From: Phascolarctos cinereus
Taxonomy: Eukaryota > Chordata > Mammalia > Diprotodontia > Phascolarctidae
Assembly: GCF_002099425.1 (NCBI RefSeq)
Contig: NW_018343979.1
Span: 855,501-919,500, forward strand
Direction: 5' to 3'
DNA length: 64,000 nt
The stretch's first letter is position 1. The number at the start of each line of letters is the position of its first letter. This document shows, one piece after another, positions 1 through 10,399 of the stretch. The translations under genes were made by a program, and so were the position numbers. The notes under the pieces are model-generated. The model worked only from the letters and a program-made list of their open reading frames with translations, was not told the DNA's origin and searched no databases.

Positions 1-567
1 ATCCTTTTTACTTGAAATTTTATTGCTTCTAGTCCTGATGACAGAAAGAATTTCTAGCTAAGTGTATAATGCCGATTTTGACTCCACATGTAGACCTCTA
101 AGGCCTCGTGTATATATACCATTATGTTATATCTCTTTGCAATACTACACTTCTGAAAAGAACTGCCCTTGAGATTTGTTCATGGCTTTCAGCTTCAATC
201 ACAATGTTAAACCAGAAGCTATGTTTTTTTTTCCTTTGAAGCTTTTTAAGAATTATCTCCTCTATAAGAAAGGTAGAGAGGAGGTAAAATGTTTCAGATT
301 TCTTCCACTTAATCTCTGTCAAAGAAGGTTTTTTTATCCCATTAACTAAAATCAACAGAGTGAATCTCAGAGGATGCCTTTCTGATCAGTGTGCAACAAT
401 AAAATAGAATTAAAATAGACTCAGTTACTAGGACAGGACAAAATACTTGTGACGGATCCCACATATCAAGTCTCAGAAGAAACAGTGACCATGGAAATTA
501 TGTTTGGAAAAGACATTCTTGTGAGACTGAAGTAGTGGGGGCATTTTAGAATAAGAGGCAACATAAC
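1..567. other. Sequence without recognised features
   Basis: AT-rich sequence with no open frame resembling a known protein and no repeat that I recognise. The 77-codon minus-strand frame at 122-355 has low-complexity content and no domain, so I treat it as chance. Confidence 0.5.
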
Positions 568-722
568 ATTCAATTCAACCAACCCTCAACAAGTGCCTAG
601 GTTCTGGGGGAACAAACATGAAAAATAATAGTTTCTCTAGTCAAGTAGCATACTAACATGTAGTAGTGGTTAGAGGGAAGGATAGACATGTATACAAGAA
701 ACTAGATAATCAGTTAGAATAT
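568..722 (-). mobile_element. L2 LINE, 3' end (antisense)
   Basis: Read on the plus strand, this begins with the reverse complement of the usual L2 tail (attcaattcaacc...caacaagtgcctagg) and continues as a diverged antisense L2 3' UTR. A tRNA-derived SINE follows at 727. Pieces at 1205-1330 and 1690-1880 look like the same L2 continuing after insertions. Identification is by remembered L2 consensus wording only. Confidence 0.6.
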
Positions 723-726
723 GTAG

Positions 727-958
727 AGGCAGCATAGCAGAGTAGATAGATAACCAGTTTTGGATTCAGGGAGATCTGGGTATAAGTCTTCCCTCTAACA
801 CCACACTGGTTATATAATTCTGAACAAGTATCACTTGAGCTTTCAAGGTCCCCAGACAGCTCTCTAAGATCATAAATTTCAGATTAGTGGTCAATCTGCG
901 TTGATAGAGAGTTTTCTCATCAAGAGTGACCTTTAACAGTGAAATTACAAGTTCAAAT
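727..958 (+). mobile_element. tRNA-derived SINE, long-tailed type (type B)
   Basis: The head is tRNA-like: 'ggcagcatagcagagtag', then 'ggattcagggagatctggg' over the B-box region. A characteristic tail follows: 'agctctctaagatcataaa', 'tcaatctgcgttgatagag', 'gttttctcatcaa'. An A-rich end lies at 959-966. The same head plus tail recurs at 5286, 12510, 13838 and 16400, and the tail alone at 8655, so this is one dispersed family. It interrupts an antisense L2. I do not assign a library name. Confidence 0.7.
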
Positions 959-1079
959 AAAAAAAATTACTTGAACTTTTTGATCTCAAATTTTAACCTC
1001 ATTAATCTCTGAACCTCCCTCTACCAATGTAGAATACAATTAGAGGTCAGAAATTTTAACTTTAAGCCTTAAAAGTTGT

Positions 1080-1195
1080 CTGGGACAATGAGAAGTTAAA
1101 TGACTTCTACACAGCCATGTAGTTAATATATCAGAGATAGTATTTAATTGAAATCAAGGCTGACTGTCTACTATATCATGTTATCTCTCCTGTTA
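1080..1195 (+). mobile_element. MIR/CORE-SINE fragment
   Basis: A diverged version of the MIR-type core follows the expected order: 'gagaagttaaatgacttct', 'cacagccatgtagttaata', an 'aatcaaggctgactgtcta' segment and a final 'tatctct'. There is no visible target-site duplication, which fits an old copy. Confidence 0.55.
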
Positions 1196-1204
1196 AATGC
1201 ATAG

Positions 1205-1330
1205 GAGAGCTCAAATAGAGTTGCCTTAGAACGTAGAATGACAGAGGGACCATTTTCAGCTAGGGAAGGAGTCTTAGAATAGACTTCATGAATGAGGTGA
1301 ACCCAAGTTGGGTCTTAAATGTGGTGTGCT
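1205..1330 (-). mobile_element. L2 LINE fragment (antisense)
   Basis: Segments such as 'agggaaggagtcttagaat' and 'cttcatgaatgaggtgaac' read like the antisense L2 3' UTR ('agggaaggcttcatggaggagg'). It is probably part of the same L2 as 568-722, separated by younger insertions. It is highly diverged. Confidence 0.4.
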
Positions 1331-1689
1331 ATGGCTAGCTCATATGCACTCCAAAAGCCAATTGTTAAATTTTCAGTGCAAGCATTCATAGTTCAGAAAC
1401 TGGCAAACCCTATGAATCAAGACTGATATACGGTTTTATTGATATTCTACACTTCAAAAAGTGATGGAGACAATGTTAATGATGCAGGTTAAACTTAAAA
1501 GTGAGTCTTGCATATATTCCCCTCCCCCAGAGAACTGATTGTTAAACATTCACCAACACACCCCTGTCTTAAAGGACAGTAACTTTCAACAGGTGATATA
1601 ATAATCTATTCTAGGCATGAAGTACAATGTTTATAAATGCATGGAAGTGAAAGAGGATTAAGTGATATCAGTAAATGGTATATAATTGA

Positions 1690-1880
1690 ATTCTTGAATT
1701 TTACTGCAACAAAGAACATGCAGTGGGGAAGACTGTGAAATAAGGCTAAAGTCAGAGAGTGGACAGAATCTTGACTACTGGATAAGGTGTTTGACCCTTA
1801 TTCCATAGTCAATAGGAGCTCACTGGACGCTTTTGAGGGGAGTGATGTGATTAAATCTACATTTGAGAAAAATCATCAGA
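1690..1880 (-). mobile_element. L2 LINE fragment (antisense)
   Basis: This contains the antisense L2 landmarks 'ttattccatagtcaatagg', 'agctcactggacgcttttg' and 'aggggagtgatgtgattaa'. It is in the expected order relative to 568-722 and 1205-1330, so all three may be one old L2 of about 0.6 kb broken by insertions. Confidence 0.6.
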
Positions 1881-1884
1881 AATT

Positions 1885-2640
1885 CAGTTTGTCAAACTTT
1901 TATTAACCATTTATTCCAAAGCATATTTGGAGAGCATTATGCTATTTTCTAAGGAGAAATTCAAAGTTATATAAATAAGAGAGAATCACCACCCTTAGAG
2001 AACATGCTGATCTTGTAGGGTATATAAAACATATACCCAGAAAACTATAGAGGAAAAACAGGACGGAGTTTACACATAAGAGATAGAAATACAGAGCCAT
2101 ATGTAGTGTAATAAGGGGGGAAATTATTCTTAGGGGGAGTATTATTTGAGTTGAATATTGAACTATGGATAAGATTTAAACAGATACATACAGAGGTGGA
2201 AGGCAATGATTGCATGCGATAGGAACATGATGTGGAAAGACACAGCAAGGACAAAATACAGTACTAAGAATTAGATTTAGAACTAAGATTTAGAACTAAA
2301 AGTATCCCAGTGGTGATTTAATTCAACCTCTCATTTTACAGACGAGGAAACTTGAGACCCAGAGACTTGGGCATTTTGGAGATACATTAAGTAGACTGAT
2401 TTGACCAGAGTATGGAGCACATGAAAGGAAATTATGAAACAAAAAAATTAATACAGGTTGATACCATACTGTGGATTACCTTGAATGTTAGGCTAAGGAG
2501 TTTAGACTTTGTTAGATAATTAGGAGCTGGTTGTTTTTTGGATATACTACAGCGTGGTGATTCTAAAGCCTCATCGGAGACCTATTCTAGAGCAATGAAA
2601 GAGGTATATACTAGTATAGTGCAAACTAGGGACCAATAAT
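1885..2640 (-). mobile_element. L2 LINE copy (antisense), interrupted by a SINE
   Basis: A second L2 in the same orientation starts with a fresh antisense 3' end ('ttattaaccatttattcca'). It runs through 'cccttagagaacatgctga', 'ttagggggagtattatttg' and, after a MIR-like insertion at 2275-2400, through 'ttgaatgttaggctaagga' and 'agtttagactttgttagat'. All landmarks are in antisense L2 order. The 69-codon minus frame at 2045-2254 lies inside this 3' UTR and is not a gene. Confidence 0.6.
2275..2400 (+). mobile_element. MIR/CORE-SINE fragment nested in L2
   Basis: The core 'ttcaacctctcattttaca' and 'gacgaggaaacttgagacc' is the typical MIR-type segment. It sits between two colinear L2 pieces, so it inserted after that L2. 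Confidence 0.6.
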
Positions 2641-3867
2641 GTGCTAGTGAGCCAAGGAAAGTGTACATGTAAATTCTCATTTGACAACAAGATCATCAAT
2701 TTTCTACAAGGATAATAGCATTATGCTAGTAACTTTGAAACAAAGGTCTACAACATAGAAGAGAATGTGATTTCCCCATGAGAGGTAGAGAGAAAAACTC
2801 AGGAAAGTCTTCAGGAAAACATTCACAAGTTTGGGTCAAGTTCAGAGAGAACCAGGTGGTCATAAAAAGTCCTGAAATAGAGGAATATCATTATGTGATT
2901 ACTGAAGTACAGAGAGAAGAAAATGATGTCATTCATGACATTTGAGGTACACTTCAAATGATTCAACATATTCAACAGGCATGACTGTGATATGCTAAGG
3001 ACCTTGAAAACATTTCACAGGAAAAGATTTCTTAGTGTTTGCTAGAACAGTGCTACTTCCTACAAGTTGATGTTTTGCTCATGAACTTTTTTTCCCCTAA
3101 ATTCTTGCAGTCTAATGGATAGATATGCAGAAATTACTTTGAAAAAGATTTAAGGACACAAATCAAGAACATTAATTAAAAAATTAAAATGCATCAAAAA
3201 TCTCCCAACAACAGCTTGATTCAAACAATCTCAAAAAAAGGAAGATCCATGAAATTTACATAGGGGCAAAAAGCATTTGCCCAATGATAGAAGGGTCATT
3301 ACTGCCAGTTTTTTTAGAGCTCTGCTTCTGCTCTAAAGAACTACCAGAAGTAATACAACCTTAGAGAAAAAACTTTATTGGTTAGTAAGCCACTGGGGCT
3401 TAATAAGTCATAAGAAGATATTGATTCTGAGCTTCTGTTTAATTCTCAGGCCTTGAAGGCAGGCACTCTAGGATCCTAATATTTTCATCCTTTCCATCCC
3501 TCCCATATTAGTCTTCCCTCTCTCTCATGTTACACTCTCTCCCTAGCCCACTCCTGAGGTTTTATTTTTCTTGCTCAAAGACGTAACACAGCCTATGGGT
3601 CAAATTCACATGTAATTAAAATAAAATTGTAAGGTGTTTTTCAAAAAGCTAGTATTCAAAATTCTAAACTTAGCTCATTTCAAACAGAAGGACTTTGACT
3701 CATTTTGGCAAGGTAGATGCAAGTTACTGAACTTCAAAATGCACATAGAAACTGATGAGTAATGTGGAAATTTGGAGAGAGACTAGTTCTATTAAAGTAC
3801 AAGTGCTTCATTATGTTATGGAAGTGACCTTAGGTTTGCTTCATTCAATTGTTGAAAATTACTCCCA
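2641..3867. other. Sequence without recognised features
   Basis: About 1.2 kb of AT-rich sequence without a coding frame or repeat that I can identify. Short homopolymer runs occur near 3174-3190 and 3232. The 70-codon frame at 3755-3967 runs into the MIR that follows and looks non-coding. Confidence 0.5.
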
Positions 3868-4065
3868 GCAGGTCTTAGATTTAGAGCTAGATGAAACTTT
3901 ATGGCTCACCAAATTCAATCTCCTCATTTTACAGATAGGAAAACTGAGGCACAGAGAGGTCAATTGACTTTTCCAAGATCACAAATTTGAAAAATGAGAA
4001 AGGGAATGAACTCTAAGTCAAGACACGCAACCCTCTACACCACAGTGTGTCCCTCTACACCACTC
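3868..4065 (+). mobile_element. MIR/CORE-SINE-type element
   Basis: This contains 'cctcattttacagatagga', 'aactgaggcacagagaggt', a 'gacttttccaagatcaca' segment and a pyrimidine-rich 'ccctctacaccac' end, in MIR order. 'ccctctacaccac' occurs twice (about 4030 and 4050), a small local duplication. Confidence 0.65.
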
Positions 4066-4287
4066 TTCTAGATATCCTGTCAAGCTAGGAAGGCTAAGAA
4101 GGTAGGACTATTTGTGTCTGTCATATAAAGACCTTCCTAACTTAATTTGAAAAGGCTCATTGCTAGCAGACTGGTCACTAGGTCTTGGGATTTTTTACTT
4201 AAGACATATTTTGTGAAGAGAATAGATAATAATATGGAGGAGTTGCTTTGTTTCATTTCAATGGCACCCATGATAATGAAATTGGGG

Positions 4288-4338
4288 GTGTGAAAGGGAA
4301 AGAGGAAGAAGAAGGGGAAGGGGAAGGAGGGAAAAAAA
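4288..4338 (+). repeat. Purine-rich low-complexity tract
   Basis: Imperfect runs of gaa/gga ('ggaagaagaaggggaaggg') end in a poly-A run. On the other strand this gives a Phe/Pro-rich frame that is not a real protein. Confidence 0.8.
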
Positions 4339-4339
4339 A

Positions 4340-4860
4340 TCACATAAAGCTAAAGCTAAGTCCAATAATAAAAGAAACCATTTCATTCCAAAATTCTTTA
4401 GATCATATCTAAAGTCATAAGATATATTTTATTTTGAATTTCTGAAATGCTCCCAAACTAATATGTGTACTTTTATGTAGGTTGAAAAGTTGATCTCCTG
4501 GTTACAATGAAAATCAATCCACAAACCTTTGGCCAATTTCTTGTTTCTCAATTAGTAACAGCATTGTTGAAATGTTTTAACAGGTAAGTGGGAAACTGCC
4601 TGCTGTTTTTGAGGCCTTCTATAAATGAAAGTTGCTTTGTTAGTTGAACAAACAGCCTTTGGTTTTAAACAATTGCTCTGTTATTACTTGATAATCTCCC
4701 TAGAGAGCAGTTACTTTCAAATGACTAAATTCAGAACTCGAATTAAAGTTTAATGTGGCTATAAACCATTAACGTAACCCAGTATGGAATGCCTTGCCTC
4801 CTCATTTATCCACAAACCCCAAGGGACACCTGTGCCCTAAAATAAACAGAAGCAGATTTT
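4340..4860. promoter_or_regulatory. Candidate conserved non-coding segment
   Basis: No repeat is recognisable. The composition is balanced for this window, with homeobox/SOX-like words (acaat, attaa, aacaaa) and no coding frame. It resembles mammalian conserved non-coding DNA in texture, but this is an impression; no alignment was possible. Confidence 0.2.
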
Positions 4861-5285
4861 GAATGAGGCCCACCATCTAGATACACCATACCCTTGGGAA
4901 TCCTGGAAAGACTGATATATTTTACTGACACTAGGCTATTCTCTTCAAAGAAGTTGCTTCTTGTCTTCTCTGTGGACTCTGTGGGATTACAAAGCTCTGC
5001 CAGCCTTCTCAGTGTTAAAAAAAAGTCACAGAGAAATTGTCTAATGTGCTCTAGAATACAAAGAACATGGGAAGTTCAAAGGACACTAAATTATACAGAC
5101 CTTAGGGAGGCCTACAGAATGGGACAGCCCAGCTTTCCTTGCTCTAAGGAGACTTGCCGACACAGTGTATCTATCTGGCTGTCAATTCTGCAGTAGAATC
5201 TCTAGCAAATGAAACAGGCAAGGCCCTAGAAATAGTATCTCAGTATATGCTAGCATTCTTGGTATGTAGGTTGTGTGATATACAG

Positions 5286-5510
5286 GTAATGTGGTATACT
5301 TACAGGGTAGAGACTTGGCCTTGGAGCCAGAAAGTTCTGGGTTGAAGTCCTATTGCCAGCTATAGAACCCTGGGCAAGTTGATTAATCTTTCAAAACTCT
5401 AGACAACTCTCTAAGAATCTTAGCTTCAGAGAAGGTGCTGACTTGCATAGTATTTGAGGATTTGTTCTATCAATAAAAATTACATGTCCAGTCCCTATCG
5501 TTATAGTTCA
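5286..5510 (+). mobile_element. tRNA-derived SINE, long-tailed type (type B)
   Basis: A tRNA-like head ('agagacttggccttggagc', 'ttctgggttgaagtcc') is followed by 'gggcaagttgattaatc', then the diagnostic tail 'gacaactctctaagaat', 'gagaaggtgctgacttgca' and 'aattacatgtccagtccct'. It is the best-preserved tail of this family in the window. Confidence 0.75.
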
Positions 5511-5530
5511 AAAGGGGTACATGAGTTTAG

Positions 5531-5532
<2 letters not shown>

Positions 5533-5576
<44 letters not shown>
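5533..5576 (+). repeat. (GT)n microsatellite
   Basis: An uninterrupted run of about 22 GT units that follows the SINE tail closely. It is likely polymorphic. Confidence 0.97.
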
Positions 5577-5578
<2 letters not shown>

Positions 5579-5787
5579 ACGCATGAGTGGTAAGAGAAAT
5601 TCATAGGGTTGACAGAAAAAAACAAAATCATAATAAAATATTTAATTTTAGCCTCATACCAAAAAATTCAATAGGCTTTCCATTTATTAAATAAATTTTC
5701 CAGTTCATACCAGCAGCTACACTGAGAGAGAAATGAAAGAAAACTAAGCCAGTGATTTAAATAGCCATTTTTCCCATCTTCCAACAC

Positions 5788-5866
5788 AAGGTGTCCCAAA
5801 AGTCTTAGTGCGATTTTTATGCTTTAATAGGGCAGCTTAAAACTGCACTAAGGTTGGAGTCATCCT
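5788..5866 (+). mobile_element. Palindromic mariner-like mini-element (MITE)
   Basis: The left end 'aaggtgtcccaaaagtctta' followed by 'gtgcgatttttatgc' is typical of a Tc1/mariner terminal repeat. The right part 'cttaaaactgcactaagg' is the inverted complement of the inner left arm, so the element folds on itself. The outer right terminus has decayed. It is non-autonomous, with no transposase sequence. Assignment to mariner rests on the remembered terminal motif. Confidence 0.6.
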
Positions 5867-6039
5867 ATGTAGTTATTAATTACACAAAGCTCTGATTTTG
5901 GTTTAGATTTTAGATCTGGAGAGGGTTAATTTTGCCTTCACTCATTATTTATCAATTTCTCATTTTGCTGCCACCAGGTAGCAAGAGGGAAGTACATCTC
6001 ATCACATAGTTACCATGTTCCAAAGAAGAGGCTGGTTGG

Positions 6040-6185
6040 AAGTGCTTTAACTAGGAAAAACCTTAGAATTCATATGGCTCAAATTTCAGATTTCACAGAT
6101 GAAGAAATTAAGGTTACTTAGATTTGAAGTTACTTGCCAGAGGTGTCATAGACAGTGAATTTTCAATTCTATGCAACACTAGATA
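6040..6185 (+). mobile_element. Diverged MIR-like SINE
   Basis: 'cagatttcacagatgaaga', 'aattaaggttacttagatt' and 'gaagttacttgccagagg' follow MIR core order with heavy divergence. Confidence 0.45.
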
Positions 6186-6904
6186 TTTTATGTAAGTAGT
6201 TTAAAAAGCAATATAATGGAGGTAGATCAATCCCTCCTCAAAATGGGGAATTTCCCAAACAATCCAATATAGTGTGAAGAGGTTCCTCAATCAACCTGAC
6301 GGGTTTATAGAGCTTGGGACATTAGATGAAGATATCTAATGATTGGTTATCTGAGAATGAGCCACACCCCTAATCAACCTTTAAGAAGTAAGATGCAGCT
6401 CTGAGGAAAGAGCCTAGAATAAATGCTTGTCGTATGAAAAAAGAGTACTCTTTGGAGGAAGAACCCAGATGAGAATTCATCTTTCTCTTTAACTTCCTCC
6501 AGAGTAAACCAACATGGGGGGAAATGGTACTCTTATTCTCTCATCCTCATCCCACCACTGGCAATATCTTCTTATAGCAAAAGCAGATAGCAGGAGAAGT
6601 CAAAGTCCAATTGTGTGTATGATTCTCCACTTGTATGCTCTGTGTCCACTCTTTACATTTGTACTATATTTATTTATGGGACAGGTTACCTCAGTTTATT
6701 GGTGAAAAGTGGTTTTATGGCTATTATTTTTCCATGGATTCCAGTAAGTTTCTTTGCTTTGAGTAGTTGTGTCTTATGGATGGCAACAGAAGAGTTAAAT
6801 ACAGGTAGAGAATCATGAACTTTTCATTTTCTAACTTCTAGAAACTCAACTATTAGTAACATTAATATTAGAGAACATAACATGTAATAGGCTTAAAAAA
6901 GTAA
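6186..6904. other. Unclassified sequence, possibly an old LTR fragment at 6200-6510
   Basis: No coding frame is recognisable. 6200-6510 has an AATAAA-bearing segment ('ctagaataaatgcttg') inside a block that reads like the end of an old LTR, but no matching partner or flanking duplication is visible, so I do not call it. The frames at 6514-6818 encode short hydrophobic stretches without a family. Confidence 0.3.
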
Positions 6905-7080
6905 TTTGAGATGCTACAATGGAAAGAATACTTGTTTGTAATTAGAGGGCAGTGGCTCAAATCCTATCTTTATATGTACTATCTGTTTGACTTTAGGCAT
7001 GTTAGTTCACCTTGACAGGCCTCAGATTCCTCACCTGTAAAATGTAAAGGGTTGGACTAGGTAACCTTTTTTTTTCTCTC
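6905..7080 (+). mobile_element. MIR/THER-type SINE
   Basis: 'tttgactttaggcatgtta', 'cctcagattcctcacctgt', 'aaaatgtaaagggttggac' and 'taggtaacc' give the usual 3' half of a therian CORE-SINE. Confidence 0.65.
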
Positions 7081-7467
7081 AAATTTCAATCCTTTCCCAA
7101 TAGCCTAATTCTGCCTTGTTCCTTTTTCTAAACTAAGGAAACATCCTTTTCTTTCTTATGATAATTTATTCCAGCTAGTTTCCCATAAAACCAACTTCTT
7201 TTCCCCATGTATCCTTTTCTATCTGCAAGGACCTGGCATGTCCTCTACTGCACCAAATTTAGATATTGCCAGAGCAAGCCATGGATTTTATTGTGAAGTA
7301 GGCAAACTTGTCTTTCTTGGCCAAATGCTTGGCCAAAGCTACTGAACCAAGACATTTTATTGCTCTGGCCATACACCCTCTGTACTTACACTCCCATATT
7401 TTCCTTTCTCCTGTCCATTCCCTCTCCCCACCCCCAGCCTACCTTTAATCCTATTTGTCATAAATAG

Positions 7468-7665
7468 AGAGGCAGCGTAGTATAGTGGAATGGTTATAGG
7501 ACTTGGATTTCAAGGGCCTGGTGTCAAATCCTGGTTTTGATACTTATTACATTTTTGGCCTCAGGCAAGTTATTTCACCTTTCTAGGGCTATTTCTTCAT
7601 CTTTAAAAGGAAATGTTGGGGCTACATGGCTCCTAAGGGTTTTTTCTATTTCTGTCTTCTATGCT
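7468..7665 (+). mobile_element. MIR/THER-type SINE
   Basis: The head 'gaggcagcgtagtatagtgg' is followed by 'tggtgtcaaatcctggttt' (B-box-like region), 'ctcaggcaagttatttcac' and the 'gttggggctacatggctcc' tail. An open frame across it (7537-7749) is accidental. Confidence 0.7.
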
Positions 7666-7704
7666 CCCTGCATGGCCAATCTGATTAGTATGGGAGAAGA
7701 CTAC

Positions 7705-7890
7705 AGGAGCATAGATCTGAGGCTGGGTGAGATCTCAGAGGTGAACTAGGGCAGTTCTCTTCTTTTACAGACGAAGAAACTGAGACTCAAGTAAGTTAAG
7801 TGATGACCCAAATTGTGTACAGGTAATCGATGTCAGAGTTGAAATTTGAATCCAAATTCTCTAATTCTAGAGTCTGTGCTCTTAAAGGCT
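7705..7890 (+). mobile_element. MIR/CORE-SINE-type element
   Basis: 'cttttacagacgaagaaac', 'tgagactcaagtaagttaa', 'gtgatgacccaaattgtgt' and 'tgaatccaaattctctaat' are in MIR order. It lies directly after the SINE at 7468-7665. Confidence 0.65.
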
Positions 7891-8104
7891 GAAAGGTTGC
7901 TCTCAAGTAACATTAAATTATATCCATTAGCTACTGGAGCCCTATATCCAAGCTTTGTAAGTAAATGGTGGATTTTTCAAGTACCGCTCAATTTGTGCTA
8001 CACAGGTAGCTCAAAGGACTGAGTTTCAAATCTATAAATTCCACGTATGGAAAGGCAGGGTTGGAGAGGGTGGTCTTAATTCAACAATGACTATTTATTT
8101 AAAA

Positions 8105-8645
8105 TGGTATTCACGGGGACTAGATCCTCTGGTGAGAGGGCTTGCTCAGCCCTTTTCAGGGCTGCTTATCAACCTTTGGTGTCCACATGGCACTTGACTC
8201 TTACCTGTGGCTCCAAGAAACTGTAGCAGAAGCAGTGGCCACACCCCAAAAATCTATCTCAGCAGACTGGCTAATCCAGATTGAGGGTAATCAACAGGCC
8301 TCAAACCCATCAGTGAATTAGAGCAATGTCTACTCCAAGCAAGGAAGACTTCCCCAGGTAGAATGGACAGAAGAGAACAATTTGTTCCCATGACCACAAA
8401 GGTGGCCAAAGCATGAACTTGGTCTGATGTGGAAGACACTAAGGTCATCCACTGCATCCTAGGCCATTGCCAGTTATCCTGAGTATTGTCCTTCCTCTGG
8501 ACCTCAATGACTGATAGAAAGAGAGAGGCTGACAACTTTATGCAACTCTACCTCACTTAAATCCAAGTCATGAGCAAGTCAAGACATCACCCTGTGATGT
8601 CACTGGTCCTCATAGAAATGAAGGGGGAACAATAACATTAAAAAT
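8105..8645 (-). mobile_element. Unclassified 0.5-kb dispersed repeat, 'family X' copy 1
   Basis: Its reverse complement aligns by eye along almost its whole length with 19209-19735. Shared landmarks include 'gtggatgacctt', 'gaacaaattgttctc', 'cactgatgggtttgagg', 'ttaccctcaatctgg' and 'cttcttggagccaca'. Neither copy has a convincing coding frame; the 93-codon frame at 8254-8535 has no conserved partner. It is a real interspersed family, probably known from marsupials, whose class (old LTR, LINE end or DNA element) I cannot name. Confidence 0.7.
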
Positions 8646-8654
8646 TTGCTGTGT

Positions 8655-8737
8655 TCAGACAACTATCTAAGACTATAAATTATAGAACAGTTGTTAATTT
8701 GCATTGGTATTGGAGTTTCCTCACTAGGGAGCTGTCT
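8655..8737 (+). mobile_element. Type B SINE, 3' tail only
   Basis: 'gacaactatctaagactat', 'ttgcattggtattggagtt' and 'tcctcactagggagctgtc' match the diagnostic type B tail. The tRNA head is missing, consistent with 5' truncation. Confidence 0.6.
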
Positions 8738-8804
8738 ATAGCTAAGAAAGAAATCTCGGGCAAGGAAGGAAGGATATAAAAGAGAAAGATAAAGAAGAGG
8801 GGAG

Positions 8805-9293
8805 GAGTCCCAGGTTTTGTGCTAAGCATAGGAGATAAAGACAAAGAAAGACAAAGCAATCTCTTCCAGCAAATAGCTTGGGGAGTAGGGTTAGGAAATT
8901 ACGTGTACAAAGATTTGAGTAAATACTAAAATATATGCACAACAAATAAAATAATTTGAATGCTGTAGCAATTCAAGGATCAGAACAGGAGTCATGTGGG
9001 AGGTAGGACAAGAGTTAAGTCTAATTGATAAAGGTGGGGAAGGAGAGCATTCCAGGCATGGGGACAGGACTTATACAAAGGCAGAGAGACAGAAAGTTGA
9101 ATGTTTCATATGAGAAGAAGCAAGTAGGACAGTTTGGCTGAAATATGGAGCACCTGAGGAGCAGTAAGGTGAAATAAGCCTGGAAAGGGAAGCTGGAGCC
9201 ATATTGTGAAGGACTTTAAATGCCAAACAAAGGATTTTACATTTTATTGTAGAAGCATTAAGAGCCAGAGCAGAGGAGTGATTTGGTCAATTC
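8805..9293 (-). mobile_element. L2 LINE 3' UTR (antisense)
   Basis: Antisense L2 landmarks occur in order: 'gagagcattccaggcatgg', 'caaaggcagagagacagaa', 'attgtgaaggactttaaat', 'gccaaacaaaggatttta', 'gaggagtgatttggtcaa'. At 9294 a fresh antisense L2 3' end begins (see next entry). Confidence 0.75.
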
Positions 9294-9350
9294 AATTCAA
9301 CAAGCATTCTCTTATAAGCTTCCTTTATGCTGGGCCCTGAAGTAGGTATC
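9294..9350 (-). mobile_element. L2 LINE 3' terminus (antisense)
   Basis: 'tcaacaagcattctcttat' and 'tatgctgggccctgaagt' are the reverse complement of the L2 terminus. It directly abuts the previous L2, so two L2 copies lie in tandem. Confidence 0.5.
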
Positions 9351-10027
9351 TTTCCATGTGCTTTCTATCCAGATATCTTTGGTCAGCTTCCTAGTTATTT
9401 CTTTTCTCAAGAACTTACCACAACTGCTTATTTTTCAGAGTAGATTATAGTTACATACACAGATTCTACTCTTTACATGTCTATTCTGCATAAGCATCAA
9501 CAAACAAACTGGGCTGCCTCTTGCCCAAAGACAAGATAGCATTTCCTTCTGTTTGTGTAGTCTTTGTAGTTGGGATGGTTGTTTGTGCTTAAAATAGGTA
9601 TGTGCAGATACTTTAAGATAAGTATCTATGATTTGCCTAAGATTGAGCAAAATTTAAAGTCAGTAAATGCTTTATTCACTTTTTGACAAAATGTCACTTT
9701 GCCATTTAAGTCCATTCCAATTTCAAAATGTCTGAAAACTATAGCCACAAGGTGGCGATGTGTTCACACACCCTAGGAAAAAAGTCTACTGACTATTTTA
9801 TCAAATTCATTCTATTAATACAAATCAAAAGACTATCAGTACTTAGGACACAGGTAAACTTTACCATTTGTTTAATTTGACTTTTAATCTAAACATGAAT
9901 CTTTTGTGTGTCTATAATTCTACAAATGTCATTCAACCCCCAACTTCAGGCAGGTTACAAAAGATGATAACATAGACTGGCTTAAACTCTTTTGAAATAA
10001 TAGATTTTTTTAAAATGGGATGGACTT
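9351..10027. other. Sequence without recognised genes; one CTCF-like site
   Basis: Low-repeat, AT-rich sequence. The only item I can name is the CTCF-like motif at 9743-9760. The 71-codon minus frame at 9435-9650 has no recognisable domain. Confidence 0.4.
9743..9760 (+). promoter_or_regulatory. Candidate CTCF-binding motif
   Basis: 'agccacaaggtggcgatg' matches the core CCASYAGRKGGCRS at nearly all positions, with A where Y is usual after CCAC and A at the last position. It keeps a CpG in a CpG-poor region. It lies outside any repeat that I recognise. No occupancy is implied. Confidence 0.35.
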
Positions 10028-10310
10028 CATGAGTTATCTCCTCTAATCACTTTATTTTCCAAATTGCAAGACTGAGAGTCAGGAGAGTGTTACCCAATGT
10101 GTGACATTAGCCTTGTCACTTGACTTTTCTGACTCTCAATTTCTTCACCTTTAAATTGAGAAGTTTAGACTTCATGATCTCTAGGATTCCCCCAGCTCTT
10201 TCTTTTTTTTTTTTTTTGCTTGTATATCCTATGATCCTTTGTTAAGTGACTTGTCCAAAATCACACAAGTAGTTAGAGCAAGTGATGGACTAGAGCTCTC
10301 CTCTCTTTCC
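10028..10310 (+). mobile_element. Older MIR split by a younger THER-type SINE
   Basis: 'gagttatctcctctaatca' and 'cactttattttccaaattg' (left part) resume at about 10238 as 'gttaagtgacttgtccaaa' and 'atcacacaagtagttagag', the right part of the same MIR core. Between them, 10085-10237 carries another SINE: 'ctgactctcaatttcttca', 'ttagacttcatgatctcta' and a poly-T stretch at about 10203-10217. Confidence 0.6.
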
Positions 10311-10399
10311 TCCCAGGTCAATCTCTTCCAGAAAGATTTCCTAACCGCTTACTGACCCAACAGGCCACTGAGTCTGCAGTCCAGAGAGGAGGGTACTAG

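Noticed and set aside
6200-6510. Possible old LTR end with AATAAA
   Set aside because: No partner LTR, no flanking duplication and no recognisable family; the signal alone is too weak for a call.
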